DNA from: Orbilia blumenaviensis
Taxonomy: Eukaryota; Ascomycota; Orbiliomycetes; Orbiliales; Orbiliaceae
Assembly (NCBI GenBank): GCA_036872755.1
Contig: JAVHNS010000002.1
Span: forward strand, 1,364,001 to 1,428,000
Length of the DNA stretch: 64,000 nucleotides
Direction: 5' to 3'
The notes below the pieces were generated by a model. It had not been told where the DNA came from. It did no database searches and saw nothing but the letters and a program-made list of their open reading frames with translations. The position numbers were made by a program, and so were the translations under genes. This document shows, in pieces, positions 12,589 through 25,487 of the stretch (position 1 is its first letter; each line of letters opens with the position of its first letter).

Positions 12589-14681
12589 AAGGCATATCAA
12601 GAAAAAATAAGAAAAAAAAACCAACCATCAAAAAAGCCACAATAAAACGGTAAACCGTTGGTTCCTTTACAGACACATGTATCGAACGGTATCTCCCAAA
12701 GATAAGGATCTCCTATAAAAATGATAATTAAAATCCTATGATTAAGGGACCGTAATTCTGGTCCGTGTGCGGTTCCAGGAAAAAATTTTCCAGATAGTTA
12801 AACAGAAGATCCATGCTAGTTCGATTCTTTGGAGGGTCGTGATATAATGTTGGTAGCTTGTTGGAAGTTACAATGGCCTTCATGGGTCCGGGCTTCGTCA
12901 TAAAGCTGCGCATTGGGATGTCTCAACTCGAGCCGTTTTCAGCCTTTGTGGAACGTACTAAAACAGTACCTACGAGACTTGTCCTCTTGATAGATCTTCA
13001 AATCTTTAACCGAGCTTTCTCAAGGTTGAAATTTTAGCGCTTGAGGGATCTAACATGTCTCGTAAAATTCGGGGAAGCGGTTCGTGAAGCCAAAGTTGAA
13101 TCAATGTTTGCGAAATTAATTGGGATATCGATATCAATATTGTATACCCTCCAAAACACATCCTCAAATTTCATTGTCCCGAAACTTACAATCAAGAGCG
13201 ACATATGAGCAACCACAGTCGCAATCGCAATTCAAGGATTTAACATCGAGGCCTGGTCTTTAATTGAGGTGTTGGAAGTCCGAGCCACCGCTAAATCGGC
13301 TCAATTGTCATGATTGATAATGGCTGATATCACCCTAGGATTTTCGCCATCAACTTCGTCACATGGCTAACAAGGCCTCGACCCTGCAACAGCCGTTCCG
13401 AAAACCTCACGGTGCAAGGGTGGCCGAAGTGGTGGCTTCGGGGTGGCAGCGATATGTACGCAGGGGCCCTTGCCTGGACCCATCTCCCATCTCCAGCGAT
13501 GGAGTTGCAACACGGAATGCTCTGTTGGAAACGGAACAAATGTATGTAATGCAAGGCTCAGTACAGGAGAATTGCATCAACTTAAAGGAATAAGCCGGAA
13601 ATTTTTTTGACCCACAGACTTCAACTATCGAGAGCCGTAAAAATTTTCGTTCTCCACTTGTCAACGTCTATGCAGAAAGATTGGCCGATACGAGATCGGG
13701 AACTCAATCGGGATCAGACCGTAGAACGGGTCGTCTAAAATGTCAAAATGTCGGTTAGGCATGCCGTGACGTTTGGCAGCTGGTATGGCTCAGACGCACG
13801 GATCCCGCAGTAGATAGGGAAAGGCAGACGCAGAACGCAATTTTCTATCGATATGAAAAATTTGAAAATATAATATTTGCCACACTTGCTGAAGGGGAGC
13901 TCGGAGGAGCCAAAGCTTGTGGCCTTCTAGCTCTTGGCTAGCGGTGTTCTTGGATTGATTTCCCCTTGAATATGATTTTCTAACTACTAGCATCTTATAT
14001 ACACACCGCATCTAACCTCTATTTGTAGACTATGCCTAGTTAATACATATCTATCACGGCACTCACCAGACCGGCCGGAATTTACCTTATGAAAAATTGA
14101 GGCAAGAGTAAAGCTACAAAGAGGCCGCATGAAACAATAGCCAAAGTGGGTAACCACTCAAACAACCAAAGCCTCGTATAGAACAAAAGTGACAAGTTAT
14201 CAAAAGCTGGACACCAAGGAAAAGTAGAAGGAATACACACTAGGAAAGAATGCCTTATTGCAGGTGACCCAAGAAAATCGGTAGTTGACGCCGGCAGACC
14301 GTTTTTACCCAAGAAAAAACTAAACCGACGTAGAGTTTTGAGACCGGATACATTGAAATAGGGGATGTGGAAAACAGAGTGTGAGAATGGGGTCAAAAAC
14401 GACTGGGAATCAAAGGAGCATTTTGGAAAAAAAAAAACGAACGCCTGTATTGGGGTCTCTGCAACCTTTAGGGAGGTAGAATGCTTCGACCAAACGACAA
14501 GACAATAAAGAAAGAAATGAGAAACAGGAGAAAAAAGAAAGAAAGGCATCGAGGAACACGGGCCACGATGATTCACCGCGATTAAGGGGTATTATAATAT
14601 CTATTCTAGCTCTTGGGAACCCGACTACCGGCATCTCCATGAAGCAATAGCCAACCCTACCCCCATTTGAAGGATCTAGGT

Positions 14682-17600
14682 TCAAGACGATGGGCAGTCA
14701 CCGAACCAACCCCCTCGCTCCCACTCTCCAGGCGTGTAGAGGCAAGTTGATCGGGTCTCCGGGTTAACTATACCATCCATCAATACATTCAGGCGTCTGA
14801 AGTCGACTGGTTTGAGTATCCATCCGTCAAAGCCGCAATCAATATACATCTGCCGCTCTTTTTCTAGCAGGGATGCCGAAACAGCAACAATCGGTATTCT
14901 TCCATTCAGCTTATGTGTATCTGGAAGTGTATCCCTATTGCATTCAGTTTCACTCTTCCGAATAGTTTTAGTCGAAGCGTAACCGTCCATGATGGGCATC
15001 TAATGAGTTTGTTAGTTAGTTAACTTGCAGGAATGAAGCAATGTATTAGGTATGATATACCTGGATATCCATCAGAACAGCATCGAAGTCACCGCCTCGC
15101 TCTGCAAATACCGCAGCGCACTGCTCGCCGTTCACAGTAAGGGTCACTCGATGGCCAAGTTTCTCGAGTCTCTTCTTGATAATCCTGCTGTTGACGAGAT
15201 CGTCTTCTGCAACCAAAACATGAAACTCCTTTTGATCTGGGTCCTCTGCATTTCGCTGCCTCTTCTTGTTCGGATTTCTAGGTGCAGATGGCTGACTTAA
15301 GCTCCCCCTAGGACTAGTTGGGCGGGAGCCTACCGTCGTTTTCTCGTCTACATGAATATCGTTAAATTCGGGCTGGACATCTCCTTCGTCGATTTTTACT
15401 GCCTTGAGTGGCGTCTTTGTATCTGTCACGGGTTCGGATCCAGGTTTGGTGATTGGGCTTGCGAGGACCGTGTTCAGTGGAGGTGATAATTCTTTCGCAC
15501 TACCAGCTGAAATCCTGCCGGATCTACTGGGCCCCGAAAGAGACCTTTTTTCTTCAGTTGGGGTTTGAGCCAGTGGGGAACCAGAAAAACTTTCCAGTAG
15601 TCTATCCATCTCGCTCTTATTACTATTCCCACTCCTGAAGCTAGTCATACTGTTGCTTGAATTCATGCTATCGTCGCTGTGCCGACGCATAACTGCGGGT
15701 GCAGCAGTTGAAGTCGACAAGCTCCTTGTATGTTCTTTTCTAACCAAGGTTCGCTCAGAAGGGTCATTCTCAAGGTGCGGTGTTGTTGGGCCTGCCGGCA
15801 ATGTGGTTGGCGATTTGGGGTCCTCTGGGGACACCGGAGTGGCATCGGGTATCGTAAAGGGCATTTGTATAGAAAACCGCGACCCTTTCCCTTCCTCTGA
15901 TTTTAAGCGTAATTGCCCGTTCATGTTGCGAATAATTCGAGCTACAACGGCAAGACCCAATCCCAATATGTTCTTCTCTTTTGAGGTCTCTGTTTGGGAT
16001 TCCACCGACGTAACAGTGCTAGGACCCAATATGTCAGACCCGCTATCCTCGTAATCCATGTCGCTCTGTACTTGCTCCAGCTCCCGAAACAACTTGTCGA
16101 GTTTTTTAGAGGACATTCCGACCCCAGTATCCTGAACCGCGATCTCGATGTCGCAACGGTTCTCTACTATGCTGGAAAGCCAAAGTTCCACCGTGACACC
16201 GCCGGTGGTCGTATGTGATATAGCATTAGCCGCCAAGTTAGCTACAGCTTGTCGTAGCTTGGATTGGTCGCCTTTAATAAATTTGGGAAGCCCAGAGTAT
16301 TGAATGACTTCGAAATCGATTCCCTTCCTTGCGGCGTCGCTTTTAAAGGCATCAGTAGCTTCGCGCACGGTCAGGAAAAGATCGAAAACTTCGAATTTGA
16401 TTAAGTTGTGCCCTTCCTCTGTTCTTGTTAGATCGAGCAGGTCATTGATGACGTAAATCAGGGATTTGGACGCGGAATGTGACCGAGACAAGTTTTCGCG
16501 GGTTTCATTATCAAGTGGACCTTCTAGGGCTATTTCAAGATAATTTATAATAGCATTCAAAGGGGTTCGGACTGTTGAACTCGGTTAGCTATATACTTTG
16601 CAATTGATAGATTTGTTTACAAGTTGATGGATACCTTCATGTGATGCATTTGCAAGAAGAATACGGGTCAATTGACTTGTTTGGAGGGCTGCTTCTTTTT
16701 GCCTCCAAACCTCGATGAATTTCCCGTAGACGAGGCATAGTACGGCTGCAGTTTCCACTATATATCCCAGCGAGTTGTAAGAGTAGGAAATAGGGATATA
16801 GGTGAGTGATACATACCTTCATCGTCAGTCCACTCTCTACTCTTGCCGATTACCGTTTCACTCCATAACTTAAAACTTTTCCTTGGTTCCAAAAGCCCTG
16901 CTGTTCCTTCCTTGAGGGTCTTTTCATACGGGTTTCCCGCCCAGTGCACATGCCGTAACTGACCCTTCCTGAAAAACACAATGAAGTCTTTTCCAGCGCC
17001 GCTTAATGGAACGAGCAGGGCACCAGCGATAGTCTTGAATCCTGGAGGGTATTTTAAGTCCGGAAAGGTACCCGATAGTTGCTGACTCGTTATTACAGAT
17101 GTAAAGCACTTGATTCTGAAGTATTCCACGAGTGCTAAAGCTTCTTGTGTATCTTCCAACTGTCCCAAGACCTTCGTTTCATCACGGATTGATAGTAGCC
17201 CAAAGTCTGCATCGAATAATTTAAGCAGATCATCCGACGAGGCAACTATATATCCAGAAGGGTTGGTCTCGGTAGGTACCGTATTGATGAGCTTCCTTGC
17301 TTGTAGTCGGGATGCGTATGATAATCTTTCGATATTCCTGCTTGCAGTCTCTCCAACAAGACGACAAAGTTTCCTTATAGGGAATGCCACCCTCATACCT
17401 CTATTTCCATACGTATGACATGATATTAACCCCCAAAGCTCATTAAAAGCTGTGATGCTGATTGACATAGACGCACGCACAGCCATATGAGAGAGGTATT
17501 TAATATGAATTGGAGACATCGCTCGAAGGTATGCATGGGTCATGTCCAGTGGTATCTCTAAATCCTCCGCTGTTCGACAAACAAGCCGAGCTGTGACTTG

Positions 17601-19013
17601 GTCCCGGTCGTAGAGGAGTCTGACTTTGTTTATTCGGTATAACTCGCGTGCTTGTTTTGGGATATCGCTTGCTGGAAAGTTTAATCCTTTGAAAAGGTCC
17701 CTTGTTGCCCGGTAATCTACAAGTTCCGTGACAACCTTGCCGTTCCAGGCCTCGTCAAATTGGTATATCATAACCCTGTGGAACCCGGTAAGCTCTTTCA
17801 CGACACCAACTAGTACTTTCAAGAACCTGGTTAAATCGGGAGCTGAGGCCAACTGCTCTTGTATTTGTGACAAAATATTGAAAACTTCCATAGCAGCAGC
17901 CTCCCCTCGACGCCGTCTAGCATGACGTAGAACCCGCAATGGCTTACTAAGACTGGTTGTCGACTCTAGAAGCTCTTCTTCCGTTGGGTCAGAGTCAAGA
18001 GTATTTTCCGCTGGTGGTGGTTGTTCGTCGTCTCCGGCAGCGATGGGGAAGATTTGGTCGTCTTCAAGCTCGAATTCACAAATAATAAGGCTCGGGTCGT
18101 GGGTGGCGATATGAGTTGCACACCATAGCTTGATCTGGAGAGCATCTCGCCCTGTGACAATTAATGAAAATACTTCCGGGCCGTTCTGTGCCAAGTCGTC
18201 TGCGCCCTCTCTGGTAAAATCGATGTGATCCAGTAGATTTTCAGCTTGTTCGTCGGAGAGGATCCTCGTGAATGAAGGCAAGGCGAAAAGGGCCTTCGGT
18301 GGGTATCCAACTATCATCCCCGTATTCTAGACAACATAGATGTATTAATACTTCGAAATGTTCAGTAATTTAGTATATATGTAGCTACTAACCTCGCTGG
18401 CTATTCGAACAACCAGTTTGGAGTCGTCCTTTGGATCCTGCTTGAGAACAATGAGGGCCCCAAATCCTTGAACCGCACCTGGGCATTGTATAGGTTCATC
18501 TTCGCATCTTTGTAAAGTTTCAGCCCCTGCTATACCAGTAACGACCATATGACCGTCAGATGTATGTTGATAGGAAAATCGTTGAGTCACAAAGCCTTCT
18601 TCCGTTCCAGAGTTCTGGGCTGGGAGAGCTTGCCCACCCGAGAGGATGGATGCAATGCTCTCGCGGGTACTACGCACGCTTCCTGTGTCACTACTAAGCA
18701 CAGTTGCGGGGTCTGGTGGAGGAATGAACCCGAAACTCCTTTCTGAGCCCAAGGGCGATTCTGATGGCCCAAGGGCTTGCGCTTGTCGGGTAGTATCAAC
18801 ATTGATCACCGATCTTATCGGGAAGACCCGGTCAGTTGCATCCGGTGAAAGAGGGTCTGTGTTCGCTAATATGACTGGAGACCCTATGCTTGAAGGCTTC
18901 TTGTTCGGACCAGACTGGCTAAAATACCCTGATGTTGACTGTGGAGGAGTTGTTATCGTTGGCTTTGGTGTGGAACCGTCCCCAGAATCCGACCCACGAG
19001 AAGTGGACGCCAT
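14682..19013 (-). CDS. Fungal phytochrome, hybrid histidine kinase
   Basis: Red/far-red photoreceptor histidine kinase. Five exons (19013-18393, 18326-16817, 16757-16635, 16571-15061, 14999-14682) give 1,360 residues with matching phases. A Ser/Thr-rich N-terminal extension is followed by the PAS entry motif RCEDEPIQCPGAVQGFG, whose Cys170 is the expected bilin attachment site of fungal phytochromes. The GAF domain carries PASDIPKQARELYR, and the PHY domain carries HWAGNP and PRKSFKLW. The kinase H-box is NASHEVRTPLN (His about 750), followed by the ATPase motifs DTGVGM and LGLGLAVV and a long Ser-rich linker. The C-terminal receiver domain has VAEDD, LMDIQMPIMDG (Asp about 1253) and a Lys in LKPVD. 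Introns cut inside the H-box (between HE and V) and immediately after the phosphoacceptor Asp-Ile-Gln. Family knowledge (Aspergillus FphA, Neurospora PHY) places it in cytosol and nucleus, controlling development and stress responses. Confidence 0.96.
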
Positions 19014-22000
19014 CTTATTGTCGTAAGATTCCGCGTGTGAATACGAACCGTCGAGACAATGTTCATTGAGTTATCGCTGTTAACAGGTCGTGTATGCACA
19101 TAACTTCTTGACTATTTCATTCGGCGGGGAGTATGTCGATGGCTGGTTGGTCTTTTAGGTCAAATCGCCTTTGATGCTTATTTTGTAGGTCTAAACTGGC
19201 CCGGCGAAATGATAGTTTACCAGGAGAGACACCCGATAGCCACTGGCAAAGGCCTTTGCCGCAGAATATCGAATCGTAAAATCTTCCGAATGAATGTTGG
19301 CCGATTCCGGATAGCGGCTCGTGTACAAGTTTGTAATGAGGTTAAGTTGAAGTCCAGTCTTACCGAACTTGGTAGCTGGTATACCAAACTGCAGAATCGC
19401 AAATAACAAATCAAGTCGGTGAGAACAAGTAGAATAAAGATTAAACAGATGTTTATCAATAGCACCCGTCGGTGGAGCTATGAGATAGGGCTCCTTAGCG
19501 GCGGGGTAGCCTGGTTATAATGGAATGCGTATTTCAAGCCTCTCGCGTTGATCTATGCTGCCTTCGGCAGATCTACTAGGAGCTAGTTACGAGTTCTAGT
19601 GTTAGCAGAAGGCCTCTTGAAAACAGTATTTTCAAATTCAGGTATCTTTTGTGAAGCTCGCATAAGCAGGGTGGGGCTTCAAGGCCATGCTTGGAGTGAA
19701 GCTAATTATCATGCGTTTTGCCTGCAGAACTTGGAATTGAAGATGTCCAGGCACAATGCAATGCATATGATAGCGCCAAGTCCGGGATTCGCATGGGTGA
19801 ACATGCGATGACTTTCCAGAACTTGCTGTATAGTATGTGCCTGTGTTTGCTCCAATGATGCTCGACTTACAGACTGATGTGGTTGCGTCGTGAGGTTCGG
19901 CTGGCTGGTAACGTTTATGGGACAAGGTTTTGCAGAGCTGGCTTCAAGCTTCAGATATCAACTCCTGGCGGTCACGGGCAAAGTGCAGCGATCGGTTGCC
20001 CTGACCTGAACAAGGTACGAAATGCCGACGTCGATGTGATATATAGTATAGGTAGTTGGAAAGTTGGAAGATCAGGATCTTGCGAATATATCGGCCGACG
20101 GGAAGAGATGATCCATGCTTTTGAAATTTCAAGCTCGAGGAAGTTGGACCGGCCGATGGGGTGAAGTGCCTGGCCTGGGATCGTTTAAGTTTAGAATGCG
20201 CTTTCGATTCTTTTTTTTTTTTTCCCCGTTCCCAAGCACACTCAGATAGACTTTGCAGCGAGAAATTAAAATCGGCATCCCATTCGCCGGTGCTTTCATA
20301 CCCATCTGGAAAGATTAAGGGTATAGATCTACAAGGCCTACAGGGGTTTTGGAGGCAGGTGAGTTGTGGGATCCGGAATGAAAGCAAGGTGGTGATAGCT
20401 TGTCATGTCCCTTGGGGGCAAATTCTCGGACGACTCCAAAATTTGTCGGAACGTCAGAGTACATCCATACATCTCTAATTATCTAAACTGGTCTCGAAGC
20501 GAATATAATTAATGGCCTATAAGCTAGGCCCAACTGTATAATTCGTAATTCTTCCGTATTAGTCTACGGCTACGTACACTACTAAAAGACCCTGTTTTTT
20601 TTTCTATTTTTTCTTTTTTTTTTCCCTGAGATTCGCGGCTACGCATGCCCTTCGCCCTTGTCTTTCGAAAAGACTGAAGAAACGAAATCCAGGGCGACAT
20701 AATGCCTGGTCTTGCCATGATCAAGGTATGACATAATTGGTCTTGGAAATAGATTTAAAAGAAGATCGAAGATTTCACTTTCGCATGCTGTGAAACATGG
20801 GAATCTGAATAAGGGCTTGGCCAAAATTAAACACCAACCGACAAGCTTAAGACCCCAAACCGATGTTAGTGAGGGGATTAGTCTCGATAACTCTTAATCT
20901 ATCACTTCTAAGCCAGTGTTGTCAGAAAAATATAATATAATAGTATTCCGATCGGCCGGGTATGGTAAATCGACATATGTATCCGAGGGTGTGAAAACCT
21001 TTGGATTCGGCATGCCGGCCTCTAGGTCTAGACTGAGCTCTGGGCTAGGTAACCCGGGAATGCCATATATCTGCAGAATGAATTGAGATTGGGACAGGAC
21101 GCAGGGCCCGTGAGTTCAAGCCACAATCCGAACACCCAGACTATCTTAGCCAGTAAGAAATGACTTGAGAATAGCCCGATGTCATATTGTCACCGCGAAT
21201 CGTCGTTTGCAGGCAAATCGTAAGTTCGGCTCGGTGGAACCCTGTCTCGGAGCTTTCCATATCACTATTTCATTTTCCAGTCCCTAAAGACCCTATAGGG
21301 ACCCTGCAAGTCCTGCATGAAGACTGAAAATGATGTTATTTGAAGCTGTGTGAGGAGTTCAAGCTCAAGCTTGCACATATGATAGTAACTATGCAATGAA
21401 GAACCAAAATTAACCAAAAACCTGTATGTGGCTTGCGCTTTGCGACGATACAATATGTATTTAGTATGTAGCACAGAGCAGCCCATCTAGGCTCATAGTA
21501 CATGAGCATATGAGGGGTATTGCAAGGCTCTGTCCGTTGATGTCATCGACAGGGATGAGTTTGTACTAAAATAGCAATGATCGACGTGGCGGAGCTGTGG
21601 CAAATGTGGCAGCACTGTTGCCCATGACAATTGGTTTCTAGTTTCGAGAGAAACAAACAGAGCAGCTGCCAGCTATCACCAAGGATACAGGCCCTCGTCT
21701 GCCAGTTGTAACACGCGTGTGCCCTAATTTACGCGACTTCAATTTGACCCCACGTTATTTCACGGGTCTTTTTTTGGTGTTATTTCTAGATCCTTTTGTA
21801 TTTGACACCCATTTCGGACTCTTCACCTCTTCGCATAGATCTTTTGGTTTTTTCGTGGTTGCGTATCGACTTGGCATATCAAAATTCTACAACTCTCTCA
21901 AAACGACACTCACTACCTCTGGTTTAATTAGTAGGACGAAACAACGCCTATAGCTAACGCCCTTACAATCTCGAGCTCCAACTAGCTGAAAATTTACTCG

Positions 22001-22023
22001 ATTGTTACGATATCAAAACCAAA
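19014..22023. other. 3.0 kb divergent intergenic region
   Basis: This separates the phytochrome start (minus) from the SNF2 gene start (plus), so it holds both promoters. Short open frames such as 19,638-19,925 and 20,161-20,478 have no family resemblance. There is a T-run at about 20,211-20,223. I see no further feature. Confidence 0.5.
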
Positions 22024-25000
22024 ATGTCTGGGATACCGGAAGGACGTTATAACCCGAAAAACACCCTGGGGTCTCGGGATGCCCCAAAATTCGGCGAGAC
22101 AACCCCTCTGAAAGGCCCAGCTGGTATCTCGGGTGGGATGGGAAGAGGCAGGGGAGGAGGGAGCAGTAGGTTCAACTGCCATCCCCTCCTTACACAAACG
22201 GAGTGCTGATCTGCCCCTATAGTCCCACCAGCATGGAACGATCCTTCCCAACTATTCCTCCCAAATGACCCCAAATGGCGCAAAAAAGCAGGCACCGCCC
22301 AGGCACCTATAGACTTGGACGCCTCGCCGACTGTCATATCCCTAGATGATTCACCGGAAATCCAAGGCCCGTTCACACGACCGCCACCTCAAAACCCCAT
22401 AAGACAGCCGTTCCCAAGTACAAGCTCGAAATTTAGTGGTGGTCCAAGCCATAAGCAATACCAACCGACTTCATTCGATCCGTATGCTCGGGCCGCGCAA
22501 TCGGGGTCCAGCTCCCAAGGGAGTCGACCAATGGATGATTTGTCTCGGTGGGCTGCCCCCGTAAAGCAGGCCACAGGGATGATTGGGAGCTCTTGGGCGA
22601 AGGCTGGGAAAGGGTCCACCTTTACATCGGACGGTTATGCCTATGATGCTACAGACTACATGGATTCCAAGGCCGCTATGGATAGTCTTAAAGATTTACT
22701 CGAAAATATTAATGATGAACCGCCGAGTAGGAGAACTCGAGCTAGGAAGAAGGCCGCCGAAGCTGCTGCTGCTGCTGCAGAGGAAGAGGAAGAAGAGGAG
22801 GAGGAGGAGGAGGAGGAGGAGGATGGCCATGTCGATGGACTTACAGTCACCCTTCTCCCGCACCAGATCCGTGGCTTAGCTTGGCTACTAAAACAGGAAG
22901 ATAGCAAAGTCAAAGGGGGTATTCTAGCAGATGATGTAAGTGGGAATTGTTCCATAGGATAAGGTTTCAGGGAATTAACTATATACATAGATGGGTTTAG
23001 GAAAAACCATTCAGTCAATATCTCTTCTTCTCTCAAACCCCATGCCATCCAAGAAAACCAATTCCGAGGAGCGGGAAAAATATCTCAAAGAACATAAAAT
23101 TCCTTCTGATACCCATAAAGGGACCTTGATAGTTGCTCCATTGGCACTCATAAAACAGTGGGAGAAAGAAATTAAGGATAAAACTGACGGCCGCTTCAGA
23201 GTGTTGGTTCACCACGGCCCTTCGCGAACTAGATCCGGAAAAGATCTTAAGGCATACGATGTTGTTGTCACAACGCCCCAGGTCCTTGTGAGCGAGCACA
23301 AGGATAGCGTCCCAGACGCCCTTATTGGCTGCTTAGATGTGAGGTGGTGGAGAGTTATCATTGATGAAGCTCATACTATCAAGAACCACTTGGCAAAAAG
23401 CACTATTGCATGTTATGCTCTCAGGTCCCACTATCGCTGGTGCCTTACCGGAACACCTCTTCAGAACAACGTCGATGAGCTTCAGAGTCTTATTCGCTTC
23501 CTGCGAGTGGACCCATACGCTGACAAGGGCAAATGGAAGCAGGATATCACCCGCCTCTTGAACGGCAACAAGGCCGGCCTTGCACTTAAGCGTATTCGGG
23601 CGTTACTTGGCTCCATCATGCTGAGACGTACAAAAGCCGTCCTCCAGGCTGCTTCCGATGAGAAAAAGGACCCGAAGAAAGCCAAGGAACCTCCTAAACC
23701 GGGCGCGAAAAATGAAAAGACTTTGAAGCTTAATATGGTGAAACGCACTGTCAAGACGGTATCTTGTTCCTTCGACGAAGACGAGGACAGGTTTTACCGG
23801 AGACTTGAATCACGCATGGACGACCGTTTAAATGATCTCTTATTCGGGAACAAGAAACATGGCATGGCTGGCGTCTTGGTTATCATGACACGTCTGCGTC
23901 AAGCTTGCAACCATCCACATTTGCTTGCAGGAAAGCTCACGGAGGATAAAGAGCGGGTTTTTAGCAGCACTAAAACTCCAAAAAAAGCCCCCCAAGGATC
24001 CAGGATTTCCAGATTTGTCGATGAGGAATCCGTGGGCGAAATTGATAGCCTTGCAGATATAATGGGTGGCATGAATCTTGATAACAAGCCATGCGAGCTC
24101 TGCCAGATCGAACTATCCCGAGCCGAGATCCGGCAGGGTCTGACCCATTGCGAGTCCTGCCGCCAAGAGCTAGGGAGTCTAAAGAAGAAGTTTAGGGAGA
24201 AACGGGCGTCCTTGCACAAGCTGAGTCGCGAGCGAGCGAGGGAACCAAGTGGAGCCGATGATCTGGATGATTTGATTAGCGGCCTTGGGAAGGTTACTGT
24301 TGAGGATGAGGCAGAGAAGAAAGGCGACAACGTGAAGCCTAAGGGGAGAAACAATCGTCGCATAATTCTCGATTCGGATGACGAGGACGAGGAGGAAGAG
24401 GAAGAGGAAGCAGAGCCAGTCTCTAAGAAAATATCACAGGTTGAATCTGAGGAGTATTCTGACGAGACTGAAGATGATGATGACGACGAAGAGGAGGAAG
24501 AAGAGGAGGAAGACAGTCGTGAGGTGAATCATGACGGCTATCTGGACGATGAGGCAATCGAATCTGAAGGCGAGGAATCTGGTGAATTCGAATCTATAAT
24601 CGAAGAAACTAGTGGTATCACCCTTGACAGTTCCGATAGCGAATATGAGTCCGACATCGACGAGCCTGACCCTTCTAATTCGTTTGCATCGGCGAAAGTC
24701 CGAAACTTGATGAAAATTCTCAAGCAGGAGGTTGCCGAGAATAACAAAACGATTGTGTTTTCAGCATTCACTTCCATGCTCGATATGATCGAGCCTTTCC
24801 TCAAACATAGGAGCATCAGATTCGTCCGCTATGATGGAAAGATGAAAAACGACGAAAGAGAACGGAGTTTAGATACTTTGAGAAATTCAGAAAGCTGCCA
24901 GGTCCTGCTTTGTAGCTTGAAATGTGGAGCTCTTGGATTGAATCTGACAGCTGCAAATCGAGTAGTCATTCTTGAACCGTTCTGGAACCCGGTAAGGGCA

Positions 25001-25487
25001 TATTGTCCTCGAAATGAGCGATTGGACAACGACTAATATGTGCAATTAATTATAGTTCGTCGAGGAACAAGCCATTGACAGAGTGCACCGCATTGGTCAG
25101 GTCTCAGATGTCGTGGTTTACAGAATGTCGGTCGGTAACACCATCGAATCGAGAATCCAAGAGCTACAAGATCGCAAACGTAAGGTTGCAGAGGCAGCTT
25201 TTGGCTCTGGCGATCTGCTAAAGAAGGGAGAAGCCGGGAAATTGACGAAGAATGATCTCTTGTTTCTCTTCAAAAAGGATGCTGAACAGCTACACAACGA
25301 TGACGATGAGCTTGCATTTACTTTGGGCAGTAAGCTTAATCTCATGGACAACTCGATGTCAACGAGAGACCAGGATACGTATTCAACGGAACCATCCTAC
25401 CGTTCCAGTAGCAAAACCTCGCGACCAGGGGGTTCTAAGCCCCATCGGAAACAGGTACAAGAATCGTCGTTGTATGGGCGAAGATAG
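22024..25487 (+). CDS. SNF2-family DNA-dependent ATPase (Rad5/Rad16/Uls1-like group)
   Basis: Chromatin or DNA-repair translocase. Four exons (22024-22165, 22223-22935, 22991-24991, 25056-25487) give 1,095 residues. Lobe 1 motifs are DDMGLGKT (Walker A, split by an intron after DD, about 284), PLALIKQWEKEI, IIDEAHTIKN (DEAH about 410) and LTGTPLQNNVDELQ. Lobe 2 motifs are FSAFTSMLDMIEPFL, LKCGALGLNLTAANRVVILEPFWNP and QAIDRVHRIGQ. Between the lobes (about 640-800) sits a CELC...HCESC four-cysteine motif and two Asp/Glu runs. In Rad5/Rad16/Uls1 proteins this position carries a RING finger; here only one CxxC pair plus HCxxC is visible, so ubiquitin- or SUMO-ligase activity is doubtful. A poly-Glu run precedes lobe 1 (about 235-249). 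The family call is secure; the exact orthologue is not. Confidence 0.92.
22783..22823 (+). repeat. GAG/GAA trinucleotide run coding for poly-Glu
   Basis: An in-frame purine trinucleotide array inside exon 2 of the SNF2 gene encodes about 13 Glu, directly preceded by a GCT-rich poly-Ala stretch. Such arrays are length-variable in fungi. Two further acidic runs of the same kind lie at about 24,376-24,411 and 24,470-24,514. Confidence 0.85.

Larger units (their letters stand above)
8751..14681. other. 5.9 kb gene-poor stretch
   Basis: No spliced or unspliced coding region could be supported on either strand. The open frames at 9,300-9,650, 9,757-10,362 and 14,082-14,576 lack family resemblance, conserved motifs and credible splice partners. 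The stretch contains a 28-base poly(A) tract at 11,229-11,256 and a perfect 12-bp hairpin at 12,559-12,588. The last few hundred bases are presumably the 3' untranslated region of the phytochrome gene. Confidence 0.5.

Noticed and set aside
14082..14576. 164-residue hydrophobic open frame on the minus strand just past the phytochrome stop
   Set aside because: Composition is Phe/Leu/Ser-rich as expected from pyrimidine-rich non-coding DNA; no motif and no clear promoter spacing. It probably lies in the phytochrome 3' untranslated region.
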